From Pontiellaceae bacterium B12227 (GTDB taxonomy: Bacteria; Verrucomicrobiota; Kiritimatiellia; Kiritimatiellales; Pontiellaceae), in the NCBI GenBank assembly GCA_029432775.1, contig JAROAZ010000006.1, positions 1-64,000 of the forward strand: DNA of 64,000 nt. Reading direction: 5' to 3'. The notes under the pieces are model-generated. The model made no database searches. It worked only from the letters and a program-made list of their open reading frames with translations, and was not told where the DNA came from. Shown here in pieces: positions 42,894 to 52,912 of this stretch. Position numbers and translations under genes: made by a program. The stretch's first letter is position 1, and each line of letters begins with the position of its first letter.

Positions 42894-45014
42894 ATGGCCT
42901 CATCCAACCCGTTTAAAATCATCCTGCGCTACGGCCTCGACCCCTTTAACGGGCTCGAAGAAAATCTGAAACAGCTCGAAACCTTCATTCAGGAATCAAC
43001 CATCAACGAAGTCATGTTCCTGCTGATGCCGGAAGAGCGCAGCTCAGGTCATCCCACCGAAGAACTTTCCAAACCCTGGATCGCCGCCATCAAACAGGCG
43101 CAGGTGATGTTCGCCAAATACGGTGTTGAAACCAGCGTCAACCCCTGGACCACCACCTACCACTGCTCCCGCGGCCGCACCCTGCACGAAGGTCAGAACT
43201 TCCGTCTGATGGTCGGCGAGACCGGTGCGGACAACGGCATGACCGCCTGCCCGCTTTGCGAAAACTGGCAAACCTATCTGTGCGACTACTTTTCCTACCT
43301 CTCCAAAGAAATCAACCCCGTCGCACTCTGGGTGGAAGACGACTGGCGTCTGCATAACCACGGCGGTGAAATGGGCTATGGCGGTTGCTTCTGCAACCAC
43401 TGCCTCGCCCGCTTTGCCAAAATGGTCGGCGAAGAAAGTGTCACCCGCGAACAGGTTGTTGCGGCCGTCACCGCTCCCGGCGAACCGCACCCGTGGCGCG
43501 CCAAATGGCTGGATCTTGCCTGGGCCGCACTTAGCGAACCGGCACAAAAACTGACCGATGCACTCAAGGCCGCCCAACCCGACATGCGCGTGGGTTTGAT
43601 GTCCTCCATCCCCGATGTGCAGAGCATCGAAAAGCGCGACTGGAATGGCCTGATGGACATCTTCACCGAAGACGATGAAAATTATCTCATCCGTCCGCAC
43701 ATGCCGCCCTACACCGAAGAGCCGCCAATCACCACCACCCCGTGCTACTCGCGCCAGACCATTGCCGAACTCGACCGCGATGCCGACATCTATCCCGAGC
43801 TTGAAAACTCGCCGCGCTGCGGCCCCTATAGCGGCACGCACAACTATTCCATTTGGGAAATGACCAACGGCATCCTTTATGGATCGCGCGGAATCACCAT
43901 CAACCATTTCGACAACATGGGTATGAACACTTACGCCGACCGCGGCTTCGGCAAAGCACTCGGCAAACAGCGCAACCTGTTTGATGCGCTCATGGAGCTC
44001 AAGCTCGACGACCGAAAGGCCCGCGGCGTTAAAATTCTTTTCAGCCCCGACATTGCCCAGCACAAACAAACCGGAGCCGGTGCCTCCGGCGGCGGCGTAA
44101 AAATGTACACCGGAGAAGACCTCTCCAAATTCGATACCGGTGGCGGCTCACTTAACGACCTGCAGGCCAATTCGACCGAGTGGAGTAAGATCTTCTACAT
44201 CCTCGGCATCAGCCACTCCTTCACCCGCAGCATCGAAGCGCCGGAAGGCTCGGTCTTTGCCGTCTCCGACCAAACCCTGCGCTGCTACAGCGATGACGAA
44301 ATCAACATCCTGCTCAGCCAGAATGTGATCCTCGACCTGCCCAGCACCGAAGTGCTCGTCGAGCGCGGCTTCGGACATCTGATCGGCATTGAACGGGTTA
44401 GCCGAACCAAACTCGATGAAACCGGCTATTCGCTTGAAGAAGTCGAAGAGTCGTTCTTCGGGAAAATGGAAGGCAATGTAAAGCCGCGCATGTGCGCCCA
44501 GCGCTGTGCCGATCCGATTGGTGTGCTCGAATTTTCCGAGGGTGTCGAAACACTCTCCACCATCAGGAGCGCTGAATTTGATGCAAAGTTTCCAGGGTCC
44601 GGACTGTTCTTCAACGAACTTGGCGGCACCGTCTACACTACGTGCTATCCACTCGGCACCGGCCAGTTCTACATGGCCTACTTCAACCGCGTCCGCCAGG
44701 AATACTGGAGCAAGGTCCTGTTCAAGATGGGCGGCCCGGACCAGACCATCGCCATGGGCCACCCGTTCCACGTGCATGCCCACAACATGGAAGGCGGCAT
44801 CTCCATTGCAGCTACCAACGTGATCTACGACACCTCCGAAAACGTCGTAATCCAGCTGCCCGCCGCCGAAATCGACGGCAAAAGTTTCCAAACATTGGAA
44901 AATGCACAATGGGTCGACATCCAGCCGGAAATAACGCATGAAGAAGGGGTTGCAACCTTAACGTTCGACCTGCAGGTCGAAACCCTCAAGAGCGCATTCA
45001 TTACCATTCGGTGA
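42894..45014 (+). CDS. Putative glycoside hydrolase, TIM-barrel, GH42-like
   Basis: 706 residues, no signal peptide, start at the ATG at 42894 with AAAGGAAA upstream. A TIM-barrel-like N-terminal half contains LWVEDDWRLHNHGGEMGY and CFCNHCLARFAKM, as seen in GH42-like or GH-A clan proteins, and ending with NGILYGSRGITINHFDNMG. A beta domain closes it. Residues that could be the acid/base and nucleophile are in VEDDW and FTEDDE, but this is unproven. Intracellular location suggests processing of an imported oligosaccharide. It follows the regulator gene by 92 bp. Confidence 0.5.
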   Translation: MASSNPFKIILRYGLDPFNGLEENLKQLETFIQESTINEVMFLLMPEERSSGHPTEELSKPWIAAIKQAQVMFAKYGVETSVNPWTTTYHCSRGRTLHEGQNFRLMVGETGADNGMTACPLCENWQTYLCDYFSYLSKEINPVALWVEDDWRLHNHGGEMGYGGCFCNHCLARFAKMVGEESVTREQVVAAVTAPGEPHPWRAKWLDLAWAALSEPAQKLTDALKAAQPDMRVGLMSSIPDVQSIEKRDWNGLMDIFTEDDENYLIRPHMPPYTEEPPITTTPCYSRQTIAELDRDADIYPELENSPRCGPYSGTHNYSIWEMTNGILYGSRGITINHFDNMGMNTYADRGFGKALGKQRNLFDALMELKLDDRKARGVKILFSPDIAQHKQTGAGASGGGVKMYTGEDLSKFDTGGGSLNDLQANSTEWSKIFYILGISHSFTRSIEAPEGSVFAVSDQTLRCYSDDEINILLSQNVILDLPSTEVLVERGFGHLIGIERVSRTKLDETGYSLEEVEESFFGKMEGNVKPRMCAQRCADPIGVLEFSEGVETLSTIRSAEFDAKFPGSGLFFNELGGTVYTTCYPLGTGQFYMAYFNRVRQEYWSKVLFKMGGPDQTIAMGHPFHVHAHNMEGGISIAATNVIYDTSENVVIQLPAAEIDGKSFQTLENAQWVDIQPEITHEEGVATLTFDLQVETLKSAFITIR

Positions 45015-45115
45015 TCGAATAAAAAAACCGGTAAATTTTTTGAACATATTTCGCCGGGCGGGTCTAAAGCTCTATATTCAGATTTAAATGGGCACTTCTG
45101 TTGGGTTCCCATTTT

Positions 45116-45159
45116 CCGGCGCAAGGTTTTCCTCCTCTTTTCCTTGCGCCGGTTTTTTT
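45116..45159. terminator. Rho-independent terminator
   Basis: Stem CCGGCGCAAGG (45116-45126) with CCTTGCGCCGG (45142-45152) and T7. It follows the GH-like gene (ending 45014) on the plus strand. Confidence 0.85.
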
Positions 45160-45270
45160 GTGTCCCGCTGAAAAAAACACATCCGCGGGAGGACCATTCC
45201 ACGCTGCAGGACGTGCCTCTCCGCGCAGCGGTGGGTGCGTAACCCGATGCAAGGCCGGCCAACCGAAATT

Positions 45271-46848
45271 CTAGTCAATTTCGTCCAAATAGACCGCGAT
45301 TTCCGGGTGCAGGTTTTCGAGCGGGAACCGGGCGGGGATGGCGGCTTTGAGTTGCTGCATCATCTCCCCTCTCAGCTTCGGATCGGTCGCGGCCAGATTG
45401 TTCAGCTGATACGGATCAGCGACGTTGTCGAAAAGCCCTACCTGCTCCCATTGGTCGGTCGCACGGCTGAGCCAGATATAGTGGCGTTCCGTTCTGGCTC
45501 CGATAAAGTCGGTAACGAAGTCGTGCACCTTGCCCTCTGCATCGGCCGGGGCATTCACGTTCCGGAAGAAGAACGAGGCCGTTGGCCGGCCAGTCTCCGA
45601 TGGCGCACCGCGCAAAACATCTGACAAATCGGTGCCGTCGAGGTCGTCGGGCATTTGCGACTCCAGCCCGGCCAGTCCCAGCAACGTGGGCATGATATCG
45701 CACGTGCCCAGCAACACATCGTCTGTGCGCGGCTTGAGCCGGGCCGGATAGCGGATCAGGAACGGCACATCCTGCGATTCCGCATAGGGATGATTCTTCG
45801 CCGTAAAGCCATGACTCCCCATGTGTTCGCCGTGGTCGGAGGTCACAACAACAATGGTATTTTCGGCCAGCCCCTCCTCATCGAGCGTCTTCATAATGCG
45901 TCCGACCGCGCGATCCACACCGGTCACCAGGGCAAAGTAGTTTTTAATCTGAGCGCGCATCACTTCGTTCTCTTTATCCACGTTGAGGCGCACCGCCAGA
46001 TCTTCCCACGACATTCCCTTGTAAGGAGCCAGATCCTCATCCTTGACCTCGTCATACGGGTGATGCGGCGGATTGATTGAAACCCACAGGCCGAAGGGCG
46101 CATCCGTTTTGCGCTGCCCCTCTTCGTTCCTAATATAGGAAACGGCCTTGCCGGCATCGTGGTCGGGCGACCATTCCTTCGGCTCGTGATACTTTCCTTC
46201 AGTGTCCCAGTAGTGCGGATTGAAGTGTTCATCGAAGGTGCCATAGGAATACCAGTAATCAAAGCAGTGGCGCTTCGGACCGGGCGGCGTGTAGGCATCC
46301 CATATTTTTCCACCGGCAGCCGGCAGCGGATATGTTCCGCCCGGCAGGTTCGGCGTTGGATAATCCGTGTGCAGCTTGCCGATGTAGCCCATGCTGTAGC
46401 CCGCCCCGCTGAGCACATCACTGATACAGGTCACGTCCTCGCGCAGTTGCGACGCCGGACGCGACTCATTGCAGTTCAGAATCACACCATTGCGGTGCGG
46501 CAGTTTTCCGGAAAGCATCATACCCCGATACGGTGAACAGAGCGGAAAAGTACTGATGGCCTGCGTGAGCACCACACCCTGATTAGCCAGCCGGTCGATG
46601 TGCGGGGTGTGCACCGGATCGCCCTGATCGTGCAGGGAGGAACGGTACGGCTCTTTCGACCAGAAGCCCGCGGCCTGCTTTCGCCATTGATCGGCGACAA
46701 TAAATACAATGTTCGGGGAACGCTCCATGGTTAACTCCTCATTCAACAATTCAATCCTGGCCGCCTGCCCGCCCGCGAGACCCGTTACCGGCAGGATTCC
46801 AACGAACATCAACGGCAGCGTCTTTTTCAGTAATGAATAGCCCATCAT
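45271..46848 (-). CDS. S1-family sulfatase
   Basis: 525 residues from the ATG at 46848 (AAGGA 7 bases upstream), which gives a signal peptide (LLKKTLPLMFVGILPVTGLA). The formylglycine site is FPLCSPYRGMMLSGKLPHRNG-type, with Cys-x-Pro-x-Arg as LCSPYR. Metal ligands are in VFIVADQWR and VVTSDHGEHMGSHG. A second ATG at 46728 (MERSPNIV) has its own strong GAGGAG ribosome-binding site and would give a leaderless sulfatase. It is 22 bp after the second PL8 gene, in one operon. It would desulfate sulfated uronan oligosaccharides. Confidence 0.93.
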   Translation of the reverse strand: MMGYSLLKKTLPLMFVGILPVTGLAGGQAARIELLNEELTMERSPNIVFIVADQWRKQAAGFWSKEPYRSSLHDQGDPVHTPHIDRLANQGVVLTQAISTFPLCSPYRGMMLSGKLPHRNGVILNCNESRPASQLREDVTCISDVLSGAGYSMGYIGKLHTDYPTPNLPGGTYPLPAAGGKIWDAYTPPGPKRHCFDYWYSYGTFDEHFNPHYWDTEGKYHEPKEWSPDHDAGKAVSYIRNEEGQRKTDAPFGLWVSINPPHHPYDEVKDEDLAPYKGMSWEDLAVRLNVDKENEVMRAQIKNYFALVTGVDRAVGRIMKTLDEEGLAENTIVVVTSDHGEHMGSHGFTAKNHPYAESQDVPFLIRYPARLKPRTDDVLLGTCDIMPTLLGLAGLESQMPDDLDGTDLSDVLRGAPSETGRPTASFFFRNVNAPADAEGKVHDFVTDFIGARTERHYIWLSRATDQWEQVGLFDNVADPYQLNNLAATDPKLRGEMMQQLKAAIPARFPLENLHPEIAVYLDEID

Positions 46849-46870
46849 ACCTAAATCCTTGTTTATCGCG

Positions 46871-49738
46871 TTAACTGGTTTGAAGAAAAAACTGCGAAGG
46901 CTCGCCTTCGGCACAACGGACCGTAATGACGGTGCTGCTGCCTTGCACATGGGCCGAGATACCGGCAACCGGTTTGGCCAACTTGAAGCGGCCTTTCATT
47001 TCAAGAACCACCTCAACCGGCGCGGCCGTTTTCCGGGAACTCAGTTCAAGCCGCGGATCCGTCACGCTGATATGCAAGGTTGAACCGGTTAGCTGCTTCA
47101 GCAAAACAAGACTGGGCTGGCTGATGGAAATAAACGGCCCTACGGGGTCTTCCAAGGCTTGGAAGTTGACCAACGCCCATAGCTTTTCAGACGGAACCAA
47201 AACAGCATGGGTGCGATCGTCCTGACGCTTTACGGAATAGAATTCATTTGAGGCCATGGCGTTCATGATCGCGGCATCAGCTTCGAGTACACTGACATAT
47301 TCATAGCTCGCATCCCGCGCTCCTGCGCCGTGATCAATCCACGCCATGGAAAAGTCGCCTTCCGTCGGTTGCTTTGTTTTATTGTGACGCGATTCCTGGC
47401 GACCGGTTTGTTGTTTGAGCGCAGTGCCGGGAGCAATCCAGTGGCCGGTGCCGTAGGGATCGATGATCCAGTTTTCACCGCGTTGGACGGCATCGTGCCC
47501 ATCGCGCAGACCGCACTGAAAGATCGTCGTGACCAACGGATAGCCGGCCTTGCCCGACAGGCCGCTGCCAAGACAGATCAACCTGCCGTCGATGGCCAGC
47601 ACAGACTTGCGCACACTCAACGCTTCGGCATGGTTCTTTTTCGGATCCGGATCGAGCTGAAAAGCGAAGAGTCCGATTTTATGCTCAAGGTGCGATGCTC
47701 CACCGAACGGCGCACTTTGCGGAACGCTTCTGCCGTAAAACCCATCGTCCTGCTCCAGTACATCCAGCGGAAGAATCAGTGTGGTAGCACCCGGCGGCTG
47801 CGACCAGCCCCAGCCCCCGTGTTCAAAGCCGGAATTGTGTGCGCGGTTGTTCTGAAAAATCTGAATGGATCCGTGGCTGCCATAGCTGCCGTAGCGGTTG
47901 TCGGTGCCATAGGTTTCATGCGAGCGTACCCCACTGCCGAAGCCTTTGATCTGCACAGAGGAATTACCGTGTTTATAAATCAGGCCGCTGTGGTAGTTCA
48001 TGCTCCACGCACCTTGCGGCACATCGGGCTCGATCGGCTGCCCGAACAGCGCAACGGCATCGCCCCCCTCCATGCCCAGATAGGCGGCCGCAAGTTCGGC
48101 ATCGACCGCGTCCGTTTCCGGCGCCGCTTTGGCGAGTACCCGCATCGATGCTGCCAGCCCCTCGCTTCCGTAGAGCAGCGGGTGGCGGCCGCAGGCATTG
48201 AAGCCGGCATAGGGATAGCCCCAAAGCCGCGCGGAAAGATAGGCCTTCTTGATGGTGTTATAGGCCGCCGCCGGCAACTCGTAGTGCGTGCCGTCGAGTA
48301 CATTGATCAGCTCAGTTGCGCCTTTGATTCCGGGAACGCCGTAACCGGCATAATGCATACCGTGGTGGAACAGGCTTCCATCGGTCTTGATGCCACCCTG
48401 GAGACCGGGCGACTCTAAAGCCAGAATCCGGCCGAAGCTGTTTTTGAACGCTTCAAAATAGAGCACTTTTTCTTTGGAGTCGGGCAAGGAGGCAATCGCA
48501 AGCAATTCGGAAAATACCGTGGTATTGAGATAATCCATATCGCCCAGGTGCGGCGAAGGCGGAAGAAAATGTTTTTTCACATTGAAGAACCAGACCAGCG
48601 CATCGGCCATGGGCTCCAGCATCCCGGCCTCGGCCAGTTCATCGCGCATCAGAAAAACCGCGGGCGGCCAGGCACGGGAGGTATAACCGAAATGATGAAC
48701 CGTACCCTGCACACTGCCGGCCTGCCAGCCCTGGTCGAGCAGATGCTCACCCATCAGCAGGAAGGCCGATTTGAGTTCATCGGTTTGTTCCACCTGATAG
48801 AGGCGGGCCATGTCGAGCATGAGCTCGGTATAGGAGCGGAAATCGTGCATTTTGGATAACGCCATGATCTCTGGCTGATACCGTTTAGGGAATCCCTCCT
48901 TGTGTGCTTTGCTCGAAAGGTGCGGGAGGAAATCACCCCGGATTACTCCCGCTTCATCTTTCACAATCCGGTAGGAGTTGAAATTTGTTATAAGCGCTTC
49001 AGCACTTTTTTTAACGGGCGGATAGGTGGCTCTCAGTTTGCTTTCGATTTCGCGGAAAGCCGCACGGTGATCCTCCGTCAGTTCGAACCCGACGCCCAGC
49101 GGCCTGACCTCGGCATCGATCAGAATGTTCGGCGTATGCGGCGGAGCGAGCAGAAGATCCTGCAGCCCCGCATTCACAAACGGCACCTGATGGTCCGGCG
49201 CCTGCCAGCGGATATCAATGGAGAGCGAAGGAGCCAGGTCGTCGATCCAGAACGTTCCCGCTCCTTCGGCCGGTGCTTCAAAACGGATGAAAGAAAGATC
49301 CCGGTCCGGTGCCCCGACCATATCGCGTTCATAGGAAACCCAGGCCGATCGCCACCCGCTGAAATCCAGATTATACGGAAAGGAACACGGCTCGCCCTGC
49401 TCATCTCCGAAGACGATGTTCAATTGTTTTCCAGGCATTGGAACTTCGTTATAGATCCAGAATTTAAAGGTGCGGGTTTTCTGAAATCCCTCTTCGCGCC
49501 GATTCAATTCGGGGCGGCATTCAACGGTTCGGTCAATCTGCAATACAGCCCCCGACTGCCAATCCCATTTTAACGATTGTTCTCCCCGGAAGCGCCGGAC
49601 AGTATCTACTGAAACCGTCGATTGTTTCGCTGCGATCCCCTCCGGCACAGCCGCATCTTCGAATTCAAGAAACAGCTCTCCGGCAACCGCACCGGCCGAA
49701 GCCAGCACACCAATTGAAAATAATATTCTGATGCCCAT
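46871..49738 (-). CDS. Second chondroitinase-like polysaccharide lyase family 8
   Basis: 955 residues with signal peptide MGIRILFSIGVLASAGAVAG. Same layout as the first lyase: FEDAAVPEGI, LKWDWQSGA, FWIYNEVPMPGK, and FHHGMHYAGYGVPGIKGATE in the catalytic toroid with the His and Tyr. It diverges in length and sequence, so specificity may differ. Two palindrome copies lie in the coding sequence (47150 and 49429). It begins the sulfatase operon. Confidence 0.9.
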   Translation of the reverse strand: MGIRILFSIGVLASAGAVAGELFLEFEDAAVPEGIAAKQSTVSVDTVRRFRGEQSLKWDWQSGAVLQIDRTVECRPELNRREEGFQKTRTFKFWIYNEVPMPGKQLNIVFGDEQGEPCSFPYNLDFSGWRSAWVSYERDMVGAPDRDLSFIRFEAPAEGAGTFWIDDLAPSLSIDIRWQAPDHQVPFVNAGLQDLLLAPPHTPNILIDAEVRPLGVGFELTEDHRAAFREIESKLRATYPPVKKSAEALITNFNSYRIVKDEAGVIRGDFLPHLSSKAHKEGFPKRYQPEIMALSKMHDFRSYTELMLDMARLYQVEQTDELKSAFLLMGEHLLDQGWQAGSVQGTVHHFGYTSRAWPPAVFLMRDELAEAGMLEPMADALVWFFNVKKHFLPPSPHLGDMDYLNTTVFSELLAIASLPDSKEKVLYFEAFKNSFGRILALESPGLQGGIKTDGSLFHHGMHYAGYGVPGIKGATELINVLDGTHYELPAAAYNTIKKAYLSARLWGYPYAGFNACGRHPLLYGSEGLAASMRVLAKAAPETDAVDAELAAAYLGMEGGDAVALFGQPIEPDVPQGAWSMNYHSGLIYKHGNSSVQIKGFGSGVRSHETYGTDNRYGSYGSHGSIQIFQNNRAHNSGFEHGGWGWSQPPGATTLILPLDVLEQDDGFYGRSVPQSAPFGGASHLEHKIGLFAFQLDPDPKKNHAEALSVRKSVLAIDGRLICLGSGLSGKAGYPLVTTIFQCGLRDGHDAVQRGENWIIDPYGTGHWIAPGTALKQQTGRQESRHNKTKQPTEGDFSMAWIDHGAGARDASYEYVSVLEADAAIMNAMASNEFYSVKRQDDRTHAVLVPSEKLWALVNFQALEDPVGPFISISQPSLVLLKQLTGSTLHISVTDPRLELSSRKTAAPVEVVLEMKGRFKLAKPVAGISAHVQGSSTVITVRCAEGEPSQFFLQTS

Positions 49739-49746
49739 TCCAGCCC

Positions 49747-50766
49747 CTATTGCTTTGTTTCGGATACCGAGAACCGGTCGATTATAAAGTTACGTGAGGT
49801 GTGGTCGGTGGACACCTGAACCCATCGGACCTCCAGTTCACAATCCTTATCTGAAGCCTGGAGTTCGTAGTCGAAAGCCGCAACCGTTGGAGGCGCATCG
49901 ATATTTTTGGCAGGAAGTTCCCCCGAGCTGGCCAGCACCACTTCAGTCGTAGCATTGTAGAGTTGAACGTCCACTGCCACAAACGAGTTGCCTGCCGCAT
50001 ACCACACAGTTTCAAAACGCAGGAGTTTGCCTGCCGTTTCCACATTTCCGAGCTTCCACACCACCCCATACGTGCCGCCCAGTTCGGCGGAATAAACAGC
50101 CACCGCACCGTCGCTCTTCCCATCTCCGTTATCGGCATCGTTCATGGTTTTCACAAGCGTTGGGAGTGCCGCCTCGCCGGTGAACACGGCAGACTCCAGC
50201 CGGGCGGGATCCCCTCCCGGAAACGTTTCCACCACGGCCATCGGCCGGATGCCCACCACCTCCGTTTGCTCGATGCAGAAGCTGCGGCTCGGATGCTCGG
50301 TTGAGGTCTGCACCCAGCAGAGCACCAGATTGTCGCCCACATCCTGCGGGGCGGCACGGTATTCGAGAGCAAGGTTGACCGCCGGACTTTCGTTGTTGCG
50401 GATCACCACCGGATCAGTTTTGGCAAGGATGCGCTTTTCGGAAGCGTTGTAGAGTTGGAACTCGACGGCCACAAAGGAGGGCGTCGGATTTGAGAGGCGC
50501 GTCGATACATAGACGTATTCACCCTTACGCTGAAACGAGCCCAGCCGTTTGACCACGCCGCAGGTTCCGCCCGTCCCGGACAAGATAACTTTAACGCCTT
50601 TTTCCGCTCGCATGAGCTTCGGCGGAGCCACCGGTCCGGTTACGGTCACGGTTTTCAGCGAGGCCGCTCCTGCGGGATAGGTTTCCACGCCATGCGGAAT
50701 GGCCGCTGTTGCCTGCATGAAAGGAAGTGCGGTAACGATAGAAAGTAGAAGTTTGAGACGACTCAT
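49747..50766 (-). CDS. Secreted protein with two tandem homologous beta domains
   Basis: 339 residues from the ATG at 50766 (AAGGA upstream). Signal peptide LKLLLSIVTALPFMQATA. The remainder is an internal duplication: VETYPAG... and VETFPGG..., each with a GGTxGVV..LG and SFVAV.xQLYNA block. No known family. It is separated by 16 bp from the modular protein upstream and lies upstream of the PL8/sulfatase pair. A polysaccharide-binding role is inferred. Confidence 0.65.
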   Translation of the reverse strand: MSRLKLLLSIVTALPFMQATAAIPHGVETYPAGAASLKTVTVTGPVAPPKLMRAEKGVKVILSGTGGTCGVVKRLGSFQRKGEYVYVSTRLSNPTPSFVAVEFQLYNASEKRILAKTDPVVIRNNESPAVNLALEYRAAPQDVGDNLVLCWVQTSTEHPSRSFCIEQTEVVGIRPMAVVETFPGGDPARLESAVFTGEAALPTLVKTMNDADNGDGKSDGAVAVYSAELGGTYGVVWKLGNVETAGKLLRFETVWYAAGNSFVAVDVQLYNATTEVVLASSGELPAKNIDAPPTVAAFDYELQASDKDCELEVRWVQVSTDHTSRNFIIDRFSVSETKQ

Positions 50767-50782
50767 ATTTATTTTCCTTGTA

Positions 50783-52912
50783 TTACGGCCGGGTGGCACG
50801 GGTGCGGTAGAAGGCATCCGAGTAGTCATTGGTATCGGTCACTGACATATCCAACCCTAAGCCCAGCTCGTTTCCAAGCATTGGAAACCAGTTTCCCGCC
50901 ACCAGATTGGTGGACCGGTCCACCTGGTAGTACCGATTACTTTGCGTGTTGAAGAATACGGTTTTCCAGTCATTGGAAACCATCAGACCCGACTGGAAAA
51001 AATCCGTTCCAAGGTTTGGATCGGTACCGGCATTAAATTCCTCGCGGTTGGTGCGTCCGTCACCATCGGGATCGTCGTTTTCTCCATCGGCACCCCCCAC
51101 CGGGAAATGGATAGCACGCCAAATTTCGTAACCGTCGAACCGGAAGCCGGCTACTTCGTATGGATCGAGAGTAATGGCGAACGTTCCGCCGGAGGCACCA
51201 TAATGGGTTCCGGTGAACAGGTCGGTGCGCGCGGCATCGGGCACGCCGCTGAACGTGAGCGAGACAGCTTGCGTGGCGGAATTCACCATGAAAAGATATT
51301 GCTGCCCGAGAAACTCGCGCATCCTGTAGGTGACCGGCGGATAGCTGTTGGTTTCGCCGCCATAGATCAACTCCAGACTGGATGGGCCCGAACTGACGGA
51401 ATGGGTCACGCCGGCGGTCTCGGTTCCGAACAGAAAAACCGGCGCCAAATTGCGGGAGTGGTTGAGGTCGGCCGCCACAGACAGATAGCCGTCGAAAAAG
51501 TCCTGAAAATCGTTGGTCCACGAATTGCGCGGTCGCCAGCCCGACCAGACGCTGATGCCCTGACCGCCCATTATGAGACCCATGTAGGCATCGTGGCGGC
51601 ACCAGTCCTCGATCCAATGCTCCTCTCCGTCGGGTACGTCATAGGCCATATGCAGCATAACCCATGGCACGGCGTTGGTGTTGGCGGCCGCAATGGCCCC
51701 GAGTTGCTGCTCCATCGACCAGCGGGCCCAGATCCGGTTGTGGCGGAATTCCCCGCCATTGACCGCAGTCACATACGTGCCTTTGGAGCAGATATCCAAA
51801 TGAGGAATCGTATGGATGAGACTGGTCATTTTCCGATTATTCGGTTCGTACATCATGACGGGCCGCCCCAGGGGATCGGCCGCACGGATGGCATCGGCAA
51901 CCACTTCGACATAGTTCATTTCATTGGGTTTCCAATGCCGCAGCTCTTCCGGCACCAGATCCCAGATGATGATGTTCCGGTTGGTTTTCACCGCATCGAC
52001 TACCGCCGTTGCTTCGGCAATCAGCGTGGCATCGGGCGGCCAGAGAAATGCATCGGAGTTGGCGGCTGTGAATCCGGCCATGGAAGGCAGATTGACTTTG
52101 TAGCTGAAGTTAGCGTCCAGCGTCGCGGCTTCTGCCAGTGGCGAAACCTGTCCCGACGTGCCGCCGTAGTACGGCCCGATTCCGGTGGCACCATTGGACA
52201 CCGAATAGGCACTGTCGTCATTGATGGTGGAATAGAAACTGAACCAGAATTTGTTAGTCGAGGGTATGCTATACGTCGGGGCAGTACTCAGCGAAGAATC
52301 GAGCGAAAAATGATCTACGTAGATATCGCGTACCGCGTTGTCGTTGTCTTCCAGGAAACGCAGTTGCAACGTATCGCCGGCATCGCTGACAAGAGCCGTA
52401 TAGGCCACGTTGAAATCTTCGGGAACATAGGCAATATGGGTCTTCCCTCTCACCAGTGTGCCGGCTGACTCTGCCAGCAGTGTATTGTCCGTCAGGTTCC
52501 ACAGTTGCGCCTTGTACCTGGAAAAGCTGGAGCCATCGTTATAAACATTACCCGAAAAGATCAATTCCTCACCCGGCTCGAGGGTTCCGCCAACCGTCAG
52601 GCCCACCGCTTCATCGCCCTGCGTCGAATTTTGCGTGTTGAACCTGAGCCCGCCGTCATCCTTTACGCCCTCTCCGGTGATCAACATACCTGCCGTATAG
52701 GCCAGATTGGTAGAAGGATCGCCATCGTCGTAGTCCGCTTCGCTGACGCTGTCATATTCAACCGTTGTCGCCACGGACCCAACGCTCACCCAACCGGGGT
52801 AGGTCCCCGTATTGGAATCGAAATCATCGGCAAGGTCCGTAACCGCTCCGGAAGATAAGCGCAGGATCATAACAGTTCCGCACAGGAAGCTGGTAAATTT
52901 GAACTCGAACAT
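50783..52912 (-). CDS. Modular secreted protein: N-terminal beta domain, TIM-barrel-like middle, DxDxDG tail
   Basis: 709 residues, signal peptide up to about residue 22. Residues ~25-215 (DFDSNTGTYPGWVSVG, YDDGDPSTNLAYTAGM, RDIYVDHFSL) match the first domain of the protein at 53254. The middle resembles a GH TIM barrel (IIIWDLVPEELRHWKPNEM, WVMLHMAYD). The tail has a Ca-binding-type DPDGDGRTNREEFNAGTDP and a closing beta unit. Probably an exported glycan-active or glycan-binding protein. Two palindrome copies lie near the C-terminus (50872 and 50964). Confidence 0.6.
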   Translation of the reverse strand: MFEFKFTSFLCGTVMILRLSSGAVTDLADDFDSNTGTYPGWVSVGSVATTVEYDSVSEADYDDGDPSTNLAYTAGMLITGEGVKDDGGLRFNTQNSTQGDEAVGLTVGGTLEPGEELIFSGNVYNDGSSFSRYKAQLWNLTDNTLLAESAGTLVRGKTHIAYVPEDFNVAYTALVSDAGDTLQLRFLEDNDNAVRDIYVDHFSLDSSLSTAPTYSIPSTNKFWFSFYSTINDDSAYSVSNGATGIGPYYGGTSGQVSPLAEAATLDANFSYKVNLPSMAGFTAANSDAFLWPPDATLIAEATAVVDAVKTNRNIIIWDLVPEELRHWKPNEMNYVEVVADAIRAADPLGRPVMMYEPNNRKMTSLIHTIPHLDICSKGTYVTAVNGGEFRHNRIWARWSMEQQLGAIAAANTNAVPWVMLHMAYDVPDGEEHWIEDWCRHDAYMGLIMGGQGISVWSGWRPRNSWTNDFQDFFDGYLSVAADLNHSRNLAPVFLFGTETAGVTHSVSSGPSSLELIYGGETNSYPPVTYRMREFLGQQYLFMVNSATQAVSLTFSGVPDAARTDLFTGTHYGASGGTFAITLDPYEVAGFRFDGYEIWRAIHFPVGGADGENDDPDGDGRTNREEFNAGTDPNLGTDFFQSGLMVSNDWKTVFFNTQSNRYYQVDRSTNLVAGNWFPMLGNELGLGLDMSVTDTNDYSDAFYRTRATRP

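Noticed and set aside
43044..44069. Minus-strand frame opposite the GH-like gene
   Set aside because: No ribosome-binding site and no recognisable motif; shadow of the plus-strand gene.
50942..52468. 508-codon plus-strand frame opposite the modular secreted protein
   Set aside because: Arg/Ile/Gly/His-rich antisense shadow; the minus-strand gene has a signal peptide and homology to its neighbour.
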